Source: Gamarada debralockiae
Taxonomy: Eukaryota; Ascomycota; Leotiomycetes; Helotiales; Hyphodiscaceae
Length of the DNA stretch: 64,000 nucleotides
Direction of reading: 5' to 3'
NCBI GenBank assembly: GCA_002803225.1
Contig: NXFV01000768.1
Location: 107,746 to 171,745 of the forward strand
The notes beneath the pieces are model-generated. The model ran no database searches, had not been told where the DNA came from, and was given only the letters and a program-made list of their open reading frames with translations. The stretch's first letter is position 1. Every line of letters begins with the position of its first letter. A program made the position numbers and the translations under genes. Shown here one piece after another: positions 47,001-57,386 of the stretch.

Positions 47001-47553
47001 TGGCTCCCTTTCCCTTTTGGAGCGCAGAAAAGTTCTCACCAAGTTTCGGTCCTCTATGGGCACGAACATCCTCCTAATGACATTAGGCACTGGAGCAGTT
47101 GGGTTAGTCTACTGTTCCCTCGATTCTATTTGACTAACTCGATTGAAATCAAAAGTCTCAACCTCGCAGTAGCATCCCGAATCTACCTTCTTGAACCACA
47201 ATGGAACCCCTCCATCGAACTCCAAGCCATCGGGCGAGCACTAAGGCTAGGACAGAAGGATCAGGTGACCATTGTGCGGTATATTATGAAGAATACTGTG
47301 GAAGACGTATGCTTTACCCTACTCCTCATATATAATTCTATGTCAGGTTTCTTGAGACTGATTCGTGGGTCTTACAGAGTAACGTTCTTTCGAGACAAAC
47401 GCACAAGCTTAAGCTAGCAGGAGGGGGATTTGCGAAGGGGACGGGTGGGATTTCGTCAGAGGGATTGCAATCTCTTATGGTACGCATTCTTCCAATCTTA
47501 ATAGGGCGGATTCATGCTAATTGCCACAGGGTATTTTTGGCGTTGATCTTTAA
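44073..47553 (+). CDS. SNF2-family helicase with RING-like insert, RAD5/HLTF type (969 aa)
   Basis: Ten exons: 44073-45073, 45133-45237, 45296-45522, 45609-45642, 45703-45884, 45943-46840, 46917-47102, 47156-47306, 47378-47479 and 47530-47553. The N-terminus is long, with no clear domain. Helicase motifs: PHQKEAIDFIFRRE, motif I ILADDMGLGKTLVML (about 390-404), DIVFTTYATVAAE, the DExH box as DESHDIRN (about 516, built across an intron), WCLTGTPIQNTLEDLG, then C-terminal lobe IAFSSWKK, NLAVASRIYLLEPQWNP and QAIGRALRLGQKDQV. Between the lobes lies a C-x2-C..C-x-H-x2-C-x2-C..C-P-C RING-like insert (about 702-747), lacking one spacer residue. RAD5/HLTF/RAD16 proteins remodel DNA or chromatin and can ubiquitinate. 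Divergent partner: the NACHT-C2H2 gene. Confidence 0.9.
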
Positions 47554-48039
47554 GTTAAGCGGTGCTCCCTCGACGACATTCTCATGCGCAGATACTTATA
47601 GATGAGAAAACCCAATCTTTAGATATTATTCTAGGTATATAGAGTTCTGAAGGCAAAATATTAGCAAGTGTCCAGAGGCACTAGCGCCAAACAAACGTAA
47701 ATATAACACGTTCTTCTAAAGACTTGAAGCTATGTTAAAACAATCCCTGAATTCCTTTGTTTTCTGAATAACATCGAACTTGAAAGCCTCTTCAAGTTGA
47801 TAAAAGAAGTTGAAGTGATATAACCCAATTGGATGTGAGGTTTTATTGACTAATTGCGGAAGGCTGTTGACTTCGGAAAGTTTAAACGTCGTATTCACTC
47901 ACACCTGCCAGAAATAAAACCCTAGCGGGTAGCCTAACCATCTGGAGGTATTTTACCTCGAATAAGGTGTTTCAGCGACTTCCAACCAGCAACGAATAAC
48001 CCACCTCCAACACACCAGGCCGAGAATCGACCCTCAAAC
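47554..48039. other. Intergenic, no gene seen
   Basis: 3' flank of the SNF2 gene and 5' flank of the 2EXR gene; no coding features. Confidence 0.5.
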
Positions 48040-48555
48040 ATGATTACAGGCGTCGACACAAGTCCCTCTACATCAACTATGACCATGGACCCCTTTCCTA
48101 CACTAGCGCCGCTCACCTTTACCCTCTTTCCTAAGCTTCCCACGGAACTTAGAATGATAGTCTGGAAGCTCGCTATCCCTGGACCGAGAGTCGTCAAGAT
48201 CTACCACCATAGGGCTCAGAACCCAGCAACAGAAGATATGGTCGATTCAGTATCTTGCAATCTTTCAATTCTACATACCGATCGGGAAGCCAGAGAGGTG
48301 ACACTCTGTACCTACAAACCCGCATTTGCATTGAGAATAGGCCATCCAGTTTATTTTGACTTCAGTCGAGATATTTTCCACTATGCTTCTGAAACAATCC
48401 GTCAATTCAAATACCGGTCTGGTTTTGACAATGGATTTGCAGATGCGTCGAACCAGGAAGGGAAAGTTCGACATTTGATGATTTTAAAGGAGCAATTGTC
48501 GCCTCATTATTCTACGTGGAGGTCAGGTTCAAGAGACGTTATACCCGCCGGATGA
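48040..48555 (+). CDS. 2EXR-domain protein, short (171 aa)
   Basis: Frame from ATG 48040 to a stop at 48553-48555. The 2EXR signature is clear: FTLFPKLPTELRMIVWKLAI, PGPRVVKI, then ILHTDREAREVTLCTYKPAF and IGHPVYFDFSRDIFHY. ATG codons at 48079 or 48085 could also be the start. Typical fungal 2EXR proteins are about 250-350 aa, so this one may be shortened at the C-terminus, where it ends soon after the domain. The family's function is unknown; copies are often numerous in Leotiomycetes and Sordariomycetes. Confidence 0.75.
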   Translation: MITGVDTSPSTSTMTMDPFPTLAPLTFTLFPKLPTELRMIVWKLAIPGPRVVKIYHHRAQNPATEDMVDSVSCNLSILHTDREAREVTLCTYKPAFALRIGHPVYFDFSRDIFHYASETIRQFKYRSGFDNGFADASNQEGKVRHLMILKEQLSPHYSTWRSGSRDVIPAG

Positions 48556-48687
48556 TGAATTGAGATGCTGAAGTGATGCAATCCTTCTCTTAGAGAAACA
48601 CAGCTAGAAAAAGTTTCAAACAAGCTGAATGAATTTTGCAAACATCAAAGCCACTCCATGAAAACTGCCCTGGAATATGTAGGAACA

Positions 48688-50146
48688 CTAAATTATCCCT
48701 AACCATGCCTTATTGAAATGTGAAGCAATCGAACAACCAATAATCCACAATGGGCCGACAAAGAGCCAGAAATTCGGGATCCAAAAGATGAACCATTCAA
48801 ACTTCATCATCGCGACGTTGAAGTAGCCAAACACAATCCCTATGTCAAGTCATCAACATACGTAATCGGTCCCCGAGGAATGAAAAATTCTTACCCGTGA
48901 AGAAAATCTCAGCCTCTACAGCCGGCAACGCCCAAGCTAAAATTCCAGTCCATTTCGAAGGCGCAGCAGGTGCAGTGACATTGATGTGGTATGCCATAAG
49001 GAAGGCCCTCGCAATGAACACGGCATCAACTACTAGAGCCAAAATCGTCGTAGCGATGAGGGCGATCCGTTTCGTCCGTCCTTTGCCAGGAGCGAAGCAT
49101 CCTGCAACAGCAATCGCGTAAGTATTACGATTAATGTTGAGAACACCAAGTAGCAGTGGGAATTGAAGCCATGCGCTCTGGAATTTAACTATGTTGTCCT
49201 TACTCCAGACGAAGCTTGCGATGAAGACAGCGTACCAGGCCGAGATGAACTGGATGAACCACATTATATAGCCAAATACTCCGGCATTACAGTTACTTAG
49301 ATCCTTAAAATGCGACGAGATGCCTGGGTCTCCTGAGAGGTATCCAATGACGTGTTTGTGATCCGAAGTGTATGGGTCTGCTAGGAACGCCGTGATGGTG
49401 GTTCGTTTTGCTAAGCCTGTTCGGAAGTTCCTCATGTCAGTCTCTCTATTCAAACAAATTTCAATATCGGGACAAGCTCCGCTTACCGGCGTAACGGCTA
49501 TCAGCAACATGTTTAGGATCCAGGCCTTTGTCCTTTGCAAGTAACATGTTGATGATCCACGTGTGAATCCACCCAATGGCTGCAATAATAGCTGTAGACA
49601 GCCATGCGTTCTCAACGATGAAATGCCATGATGTTGGCGCGCCGATAAGATGGAAATCGCTTGGTACGAACGTCTGGTTGCTTGACGAGCTACCTGAGCC
49701 TGTGGATACCGCGCTCCCGTTTGCCCAGAATCCTTGGTGTTTTGAGCAGCAAGACTCGTCGGTTTGGCAGCAAAAGCTACCATCGCTGCATTGAGTCACT
49801 GCACCTAGTCCTCCTGTTTGCTCTGCCGGAGGTTAGCAGTTTCACTCTGGAATAATCAGAAGGTAAACAAACGTGGACACAGCGGCGAGCAAGCAGGAGA
49901 CTTCCACGTTGGATCTGTGCAAGCCTCGACTTGGAAAGTTCCAGTAAAGTTGCAAAGACCCAGGGATGTGCAGGTGTCGCCTCCACCTAGGAGACAGCAT
50001 GCACTGGCACCGTTTGAGTTGCACGGCGTATAGCCTTCAAGTGTAGCATTCCCATCACGCCAATAGCATGTCGTACCCGAAGCGATCGAAGACGAGAGCA
50101 CAACAAAAACAATGGAATCAAAAATGTACCTATTCCCAACCATCAT
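48688..50146 (-). CDS. Membrane protein with Cys-rich secreted-side N-terminus (427 aa)
   Basis: Four exons: 50146-49873, 49822-49487, 49416-48895 and 48839-48688. The start at 50146 (ATGATG) gives a signal-anchor-like segment (FDSIVFVVLSSSIASG). The ectodomain is Cys-rich: TTCYWRDGN, YTPCNSNGASACCLLGGGDT, CTSLGLCNFTGTFQVEACTD, SPLCP, then QCSDGSFCCQTDESCCSKHQ. About seven hydrophobic helices follow, from WLSTAIIAAIGWIHTWIINM to FWLFVGPLWIIGCSIASHFN. This layout is shared by a group of uncharacterised Pezizomycotina proteins, with no established function. The Cys-rich face suggests extracellular ligand or wall contact. Confidence 0.8.
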
Positions 50147-50973
50147 GGAGTACAGTATCAAGTAAGACAAACCGCACGGGTATGGCTTCGAGGCTTGAGT
50201 ATGCGCCTGCGAAGAATCCTACTGGGGATATAAGTACGAAGTACAGACATTTCCAAATCATCAAGGTCCAAATGTGCGGGTGTTCCAAAACAAGACCCAG
50301 ATGCTCGTCTTTCTTTTCGGAAGGGTAGGGTTGCAATTTAAGCTTACCCCAGCATCCGGTAAAATGTCCCGGTCACGCCAGACCAATAAGGATTTCGGCC
50401 GTTGGGCTGTGGCTTGTTCAGCTGCTCAAGCCTCACGATATATTGGCGGATGCATTTCCTTTTACAGAGTTCGAAAAGCTACAGAGTGACCACTGAAATA
50501 TATACGGATCAATGCAGCCGTCAAATTAGGCAGTAACGTTACAGTATGGCAGAGTTGGGACTTTTCAATCCTGATGGTCTAAGTATATGCCAAAACACAG
50601 CAATCACTGAGCGAGTATCAACCCCACCTCTTGCGCACAATGTTCGGCGTACTGACTTAGGGACGGCTATGTGTACGTTTCAGTGAAAGCATCCGTATCG
50701 TCAACGATGAGAACGTTCTTCAAGGGCAGAGGCTAAAGCAGAACTGCCGGCAATGCCGTTTCTGTTGAGACAGCAATACCGTATGTTGACGACCTCCAAA
50801 GCGATGGAACATCCTCAACCGAACAGATCTCGGCCGATTGCAAACGGAACTCCGCCTCCGCTTGGGGAATATGCGGCGTGATAAAGGAGTATCACTAGAT
50901 TCCCTTTTTCCTAATAAGGCTGCGAAAACATTCAACTTTGATCAAGTTCTTCACCTCTCACTCGACGCGGACA
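50147..50973. other. Intergenic, no gene seen
   Basis: Upstream side of the Cys-rich membrane protein gene; only short frames, no domain features. Confidence 0.5.
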
Positions 50974-51235
50974 ATGGAAGGAAAAACAAAATACGTCGAT
51001 CGCGATATCCTCAAGGTCAGTTCCTCGCTTAGTCATGCCTAATCTCGTCCTAATAGCAACAATAGACAATAGATCTCTCTCGCAAACTATGAGGAACGCA
51101 TTGATGAAATCACCTTGCAACTTGTTTTCGCTGCAGAGAACGTCGGATTGTGCTCCATAGTCGACCATGGCATCTCCGCAGACGATATCGAAGCCATGTT
51201 TCGCACCTCCAGGCCTTCTTCAACGCGTAACGATT
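50974..51235 (+). pseudogene. 5' fragment of a 2-oxoglutarate/Fe(II) oxygenase (isopenicillin N synthase-like) gene
   Basis: ATG 50974 to 51015 reads MEGKTKYVDRDILK; an intron 51016-51072 (GTCAGT..CAATAG) follows; then ISLANYEERIDEITLQLVFA, NVGLCSIVDHGIS and ADDIEAMFRTS. This is the DIOX_N region of plant/fungal 2OG-Fe(II) dioxygenases (family pattern: ISL..YE.R..EI...L..A...VG...IVDHGI). A one-base frame change near 51205 would give QAFFN, the expected next element. The catalytic HxD..H core is absent; the sequence is cut off before the repeat copy at 51352. Confidence 0.75.
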
Positions 51236-51351
51236 TGATATTTCTTGCTCAGGGTGCTCAGGTGAGTTGACTGAGCCGAGGGTGAGTCGAGGCTCCTAAG
51301 CAAGCTTACTAACCCAATGCGAAGCACAAGAGAGAACGAGTTTGTTGATAA

Positions 51352-51468
51352 TACCCCCAAACTCTAGGTTAATTTTTTCTCGTGCGGTTCCGTCTTAGTC
51401 TCTGGACGTGAGTAGCGGCCGCTTTAAACCTGAGCCGATGGTAAGCAAACCTGAGCAGAGCCTGAGCC
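51352..51468 (+). repeat. Dispersed ~115-bp repeat, copy 2
   Basis: Same family and orientation as 38475-38590. Both copies encode, by chance or descent, the peptide MSSGRFKPEP.VSKPEQS in the same frame. A (GCAT)4 run lies downstream at about 51681-51696. Confidence 0.75.
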
Positions 51469-51639
51469 AGCTGCTGGAACCAGGGTCCTCGGCTCAATCT
51501 AACAAAACATGGTTAAGCGTGGGGTACTCAATCATTGTCCTTTACACAAGATACAAATACAGTATATTGGAAAACCGGATTCCCTTTGCGAACACTCTTC
51601 GATCTTCTCACAACTGCCAAACCCCAAGGTCTCTTGACG

Positions 51640-53870
51640 CGATAGAGCTACCCGCCCGCGCTGATCGCCGGGAGCCCATCGCATGCATGCATGCATCTCC
51701 TTTACCAAGGCCTGCTCCTTCTGTCGCCCAAGGAGTCGGGGCCGTCTATTCGTCCCTTGAGGCTGAAAGGCACCGATCGTCATGCCATCAATGAGCTCCA
51801 AATCTTCTCTCTGCAAGAATGCCCCAAGTACAGGGCGATCTCATATTGTTGGGGTGCTCCCGACCATACGCTGCCCCTGCGATGCAACGCTGTTGACCTC
51901 GACATCACCAGGAATCTCCACTCAGCGCTAGAGCATCTTCAGTTTGAATATTCAGGTCAACTGCTTTGCATCGATGCTGTTTGCATCAATCAACAGGACG
52001 AGGCGGAGAAAGGACATCAAGTCAGCATCATGCGGAACATCTTTCTCGAGCCGAGGAGTCCTTGATCTGGCTCGGTCCACCGACTCTCTATAAAACACTC
52101 ACCTTACCTTTTCTGCCTGTGAGCAATATGCGGCTCGAATGCGTTTTTACATTTATTTGCCGGCATCATTGGGTACGAAAGATTCCGGCCGGATTGCTAA
52201 CAAATCCGTCGACATGGCGTTGCGCTCTCGACCGTTTACAGGCGCCGAGTCCGATGCTCTCATGGATATCCCGTGGCAACCATATTATCTCGTCTCCGGA
52301 TAATCCAGGAGACGTGTGTGGCGGAAGCAGTGCGACTTCATGCGGGCCGGCAGTCAGTCTCATGGGACGATTTTCAAGCTCGTCTTAGTGATGATGGAGC
52401 GTTGCATGTCATCGATTGTGCGGGGCCTGGACTCAAATATTCGTACCCTCCTGGAGCTCAGAAGGCTGTATCACGAAGAAGAGAAGGCTTCCCGTCCCCA
52501 GTTGGCCGACCTTCTCTCCCAGTTTCGTTGGTCGCAAGCAAAGACGAAAGTAGGTAAAAGCTACGGCCTGCTGGGCCTGGCTCCAAACCATGACCGTGAC
52601 CTTGTCAAAATCGAGTACAATATATCGACTTCCGAGTGCTACACGCGAGTTATGTTTGCTCTCCTGCAGAAAACCGGGATCTCAGTCTTCTGATGGATTG
52701 CAACCCTCCGAACTTCGTACGCAGGCAACTGCTCCTCCCTTCCCGGGTTCCGGATTGGAGCTACGACTCGTCACATCTTCCTTCCCCTCGTTTAGGCTTG
52801 TCAGAAACCAATCTGTATCACAGACTCAGTATCACGAAAAAGGGTATTTACCAAGGGTACCGAGCCTCCGGTAACTCAGAATGTCCGACGCCCAGACTAA
52901 GGGATGGCCTGGCTGGGGCGGTACTATGCCTTCATGGAATGATCGCGGCCGAAATCAGCCAACTCGCACAGGCCATGGAATTGCATCATCAACCTCTTCA
53001 GGTCGTGAACCACAAGGGTGTGTTCGGACCCGGCCCTTCTTTTTCTTGGGAGGAGTTCGTCAATCGACATTGGATTCCCTTCATGTGGAAGGCTCTCACC
53101 ACCCCGTCCATCGCGATTCCTCATGGTCCCATGGAACTCCTATAGAAAGGGCGCGGCTCTTGATGTTCTTCTAACATCGGCTCGCCTTGCCCAGTCTCCC
53201 GGGACATGGCTGGGCGAAGAGGGAGACCCTTTGGGGGTTCTCTTCATCACAATGATGAAGGGTCGTCGAGGTCACGAGTATATTCAAGATAGCGTCAAGG
53301 GTTATTTTAGTCACGACGTAACTCGAGAAATGGCCGTCGAGTTTCAGAATTTCCAAAAAATAGTCTGCGATTACTGCTCAAGCTCGTGACGATTTTAGGT
53401 ATTACACGCCTGTTCCCCACTGTCTATCTTTCTTTTCTTGGACTAAGTTACAACCACCATCGAGGCATGTTCCATCTGAGTGGAATTATAATTTGGCTGC
53501 TGCACTTGATCCCCGTTCGATTGAGGGATTATGTCCCAATCCTTTTTTCTATTTTCCCTCCATTATTCGCGTATGGACTTTATATGTCTGCACTCTCTAT
53601 ATTTGCGCCGGTGAAGCCGAAACCTTTGATCTGGTGTTGTCAGCAGTTCTGGACGACGCACTGGCAAGGACCGAGAGAGGACGACGGGCACCCGTGCCTC
53701 ACAACACTCAGTTTGGAGATAAGATCACATTGCTCAAGGGTGGCAAGTGCCCTTTCGTGGTCAGGTCACGGAAACCTCAGTGGATACTCATAGGTGACTA
53801 GTACATTTATGACATGACGGAGGTGAAGAATGGCAATAGGCCTACGGGAAATGGAATTTGTATAATTAGA
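51640..53870 (+). pseudogene. HET-domain gene relic no. 2
   Basis: Pieces in three frames, all on the plus strand. The HET domain: YRAISYCWGAPDHTLPLRCN, LDITRNLHSALEHLQ, LLCIDAVCINQQDEAEKGHQ. A frameshift near 52050 leads to EESLIWLG. Later come ELRRLYHEEEKASRPQLADL, LLSQFRWSQAKT and YGLLGLAPN, then LLLPSRVPDWSYDSS, and further blocks to GDKITLLKGGKCPFVV and WILIGD, followed by an in-frame TAG before YIYDMTE. A full-length HET protein was clearly present; several frameshifts and stops now disrupt it. HET proteins trigger cell death on contact of unlike strains. Confidence 0.82.
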
Positions 53871-54789
53871 GAAAGTCAAGTCTTAACATCTACACCCCAA
53901 TTGGCGGCTGCGTGAAAGTTGAAGAATGTTCTGAAGGGTGAAGCCGGTTTACAACCTACTGTACGTACGAGAATTGGTCTTTTGATTACATTCTTTACAA
54001 TACTATATCTGAAGGTAAAATCCATCATCGCAGCTCCTCCAGTGGTAGGCGACTCAAAAACGTGCGAAGAACTACCACATCTACCTCAGAGCACCTTTCA
54101 AAATAGAGCATCCCTTGGCGAGTGAAGATCGAGCAACAGTGTAGTGCAAGAGAAAGAAATCCGGAAACAGGACTAACCCAAGGCCGCTTCGCGATATTCG
54201 AAGTTCCATCGCATCTTTAATCCAAGAGTAATTGAACTCAGCTTAATTTCCATAGCCGCATCACACAGAAATTTATTTGCCGCCTTGCTCTCGAAGCTTA
54301 GCCTCGTGTCTGACGTAGCCCAATCAAGCTTGGCGCAGCCCGACGGCATGTTTAGATTTTGCAATGACTGAAAGAAATGGTTGTATATTATCGAACGTGA
54401 ATTGGAAGTTAAGAAATATAACTATCACTCCATTTTCGCCGAAATTAATCAACCCTTCTACTCTCTGTCGCTAGAATGAGGTCTCAGATATCCTCCCTAG
54501 CGGGGTTAGCCACATTGTCATTCTGAAGTAAGGTTGGCAATATGGAATAGCCGGACTCGAGCTACCAGCTAGATTACGGGGATAAGGCAAAATAAGATAG
54601 TAGGTGCATCATCGTGCCATACTTCCACTCTCGCTTCCTAAGACACAAGCCGATTTCCTCTCGCAGAGGGCCTTTTATATACCATACTATATTAGTGACT
54701 GTGTTATGGCGTCTCAGGAAACTAAGAATAGGACTTACGTTTGAGGTAGTATTAACTACCTTCGGCTTTATCTCTGGCTAGCGTTTTGC
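53871..54789. other. Intergenic, A+T-rich, no gene seen
   Basis: Short frames only; composition is more A+T-rich than the flanking genes. Confidence 0.45.
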
Positions 54790-55060
54790 TCACTGCCAAC
54801 CAGCAGTAAGGTCCTTCCAGGAGCGGACAACAGAGCCTAATCCTGGCGTTTTATCGGCATAAGTCCCTACGATACCATATCTAGCCCAATATTTTGCCGT
54901 CTCTATATCGTTTAGAGTTACACCAGGATGTTCAAGTTCATACCTATTGAGCAAAATGACTAGCGTTAGAAGCAAATTCGATATAGGATATCAAGATATA
55001 GACCTTGCTAATCCCATCGTGCTAGGGCACGATTATAGTTACTTTCTGCTCCTACTTGAG
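54790..55060 (-). pseudogene. Conserved-looking C-terminal gene fragment, family not recognised
   Basis: Minus strand: NRALARWD, a TAG codon, then one codon, an intron of GTCTAT..CAATAG (about 55002-54947), and YELEHPGVTLNDIETAKYWA, followed by RYGIVGTYADKTPGLGSVV and SWKDLTAGWQ with a stop at 54790. The text is clearly protein-like and spliced, yet the 5' part is missing and the TAG fits a CAG-to-TAG change. What protein it came from is unknown. Confidence 0.45.
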
Positions 55061-55267
55061 AATTGGCTGGCAGACCAGTGCATATATATGTAAAAAAAAC
55101 TCCAACTAGTCCATCACCCTTTCCTATTCAACTTTGCTGCTGCCTCTTGAACCTCTATGCTTTTAACTTCTTCTAAGATGGTATGTCAATTAAACTCTAG
55201 GCTGATAAAAGAGCATCCCTAGATCATAATAGGTAGAGCAGTGCTGACATTGGAGAGCAGAAAGACT

Positions 55268-55533
55268 TGTTGGAAAGGGTAATCAGTACCCTGGTTCTGG
55301 GCAGATAGTGCTGCCCTGGTGAGACGCACAGCGTCACATGCCATCACCTGGTGTGACAGTGTGACGCGTTCTATAAGTCGTAGGGAGGATTCCTGTCTAT
55401 AAGTACAGACTGCTGCACTTGGTTTGTTCATTAGAATCTCTAGCATCTTCAGTATCTTCAGTATCTTTACAGTCCTTACAATCCAATCACATTCTCCTAC
55501 CCTTTTCGTCTATCACGTGACCATATTGCAAGA
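55268..55533 (+). mobile_element. Solo LTR (266 bp) with 5-bp target duplication
   Basis: Begins TGTTGGAAAGGGTAATCAGT and ends CCATATTGCAAGA. It is flanked by AGACT at 55263-55267 and again at 55534-55538. It shares with the 39.7-kb copy the segments TCTATAAGTACAGACT, CTTGGTTTGTTCATTAG and CACGTGACCATATTGCAAGA. No internal domain remains. Confidence 0.87.
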
Positions 55534-55921
55534 AGACTCAAAGCTTCCGTAGCAGGCGATAAAATCAAAGACATCGAGGATAAAGTTGCCACTACTACTA
55601 TAATCTGAAAGTCGAATGCGCTAGCGTCGTCGCTAAGCTTTCAGGGGCTCACAGGGACAAATCGCCCTGGACTACTGGTACGTAACGAGACAAAGGGCGA
55701 AAGTAAATAGAGGGAGAAAAGCGTTCAGTTTTCTGGGTAGATCTATTCAATTAGTACTTCCCCAGATATGGGATTTGTTCTTACTTAAAATAGTTATCCC
55801 AAATTTGTCATTGGTCCAACTGTGTACTCCGTTCTTATGGTCAAACGCTCCCTTTCATTCACCGTTTATCTGCCCGCACTTTCACCCTCCAGCACTGACG
55901 GACTTGACTAACTGTACCATC
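55534..55921. other. Intergenic between the solo LTR and the rhodopsin-like gene
   Basis: No gene seen; 3' flank of the rhodopsin-like gene. Confidence 0.5.
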
Positions 55922-57386
55922 CTATCTCCGATATTCCAAAGCTTCATGACTGACAATTACCTCTGTCGTCTTCCGGATGTTTGAATCCAGGATAAATTCC
56001 TCGCTGCTATTCTCCGCCTTTCCACCACCAATAACAGCATTGCCATAATCATCCCGAGTCTCATGGTAAGATCCATCATTCCCTCTGCCCAATTCCATCA
56101 GGCCATTTTTGTTAGCCTTTATGCTCTGTAGGTTATAACCTGCGACACGACCTGGGTCAGGCGTTCTCGAAGCATTGGAACTTTTCTCGCGAAATGAACG
56201 CACAAGTGGTCCTAATGGTGGGATGCAAGCGACGATTATTCCGAGGTTGTTCTCGACCATGGACCACATTATGAGTTGGGAGCTATCAATGTAGTTCGCG
56301 AGAGACTTGATAGTGAGGATTCGGATAATTTGTATTGCGGTGATGAAGGTTCCGAGCGAGAATATGCCGAGGAGGATGAGTTTCTTTTTCGATGGGATGC
56401 GCGACTTGAGAAGCATAGGGAAGGGCGTAAACATGCTGGAGAATGAATTGATAGTAACTCCGAGCTCGGAAGTTTACAGCTTACGCAAAAGGAGGACTTA
56501 CACAATTACATCAAAGATAATGGTGATGGAGGCCATGCTCGTGTAGAAGGGAACTGCAACGAGACAATGTCCCGTGGTAATCTTAGGGTCCCATTGCTTT
56601 GCAACCTGAAGAGCATATTAGAGGGCGTTGATGAGGAGCTGGAGGAACAAATCACTACTTACAGGAGTACACAAATTGAGCTGTACGAGCAGGAAGGACA
56701 AGTTGAAAGCCGTGCAAGCGACCATAATACCAATTATGGCGTATCTGTACTTCCTCTCAACTGCAATGCGTAGAAACGAAAATAGGAGAGAAAGTTTGAA
56801 ACCCAAGATGCTTGTAATGTAACTGCAGGAGGCGATCGTTATAATTATCCCCGAGAGCCAAGGGGGACTACGTACAATGGAGCGCCGCAGTATTGAAGCT
56901 TAGGGATTTCAGTACTCAAATCACTGACTAGAGAGTACAGTGCGACTTACTAGTCCAAAATTGAAGATGTTCTCCTCCGGCATATCCGAGAGATGCTGAA
57001 GTCCAAGTCCCCACTTCGTTTCTGAAGTCGGTGTCAGCTCCTGCTCTTCCAATTGCGGATATTCCCAACTCACGTAGAAGAGTAACAACCATAAATCCAA
57101 AGGCACAAGGCTAATAGAACTATCAGAATTGTTTTCAAAATAAGGGGTTAAAACTAACCCAGGTGAAGACAATCGTCCAGTCATCTAGGCTTGGTTAGTC
57201 ACATTCAATCAGCGGGCAATGACAATTTAACCTACCGATGCCAACAGCTTTGACCACGAATGTTCGAACGTACAGTCGAAGACAAACTGAGATAAGAGAG
57301 ATAGTCGTGAATGTGATGCCAACCGCTGCTATGGTGGGCGCGTTGGTTTCGGCATTCGGGTTCGCTGTATTGTAAGTCCATCCCAT
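55922..57386 (-). CDS. Fungal rhodopsin-like 7TM integral membrane protein (361 aa)
   Basis: Eight exons: 57386-57236, 57184-57159, 57110-57074, 57021-56951, 56898-56876, 56822-56663, 56605-56502 and 56435-55922; all junctions are GT..AG and in phase. Diagnostic segments: IAAVGITFTTISLISVCLRL with YVRTFV, GIDDWTIVFTW (the D-D-W after TM2), TKWGLGLQHL, LLFSFLRIAVERKYR, LNLCTPVAKQWDP, DVIVMFTPFPMLLKSR and VENNLGIIVACIPPLGPLVR. These mark the fungal 'rhodopsin' domain of SAT4/Pth11-related proteins, many of which sense external cues; none binds retinal as far as is known. The cytosolic tail is about 100 residues. Several exons are only 23-37 nt. Confidence 0.88.
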
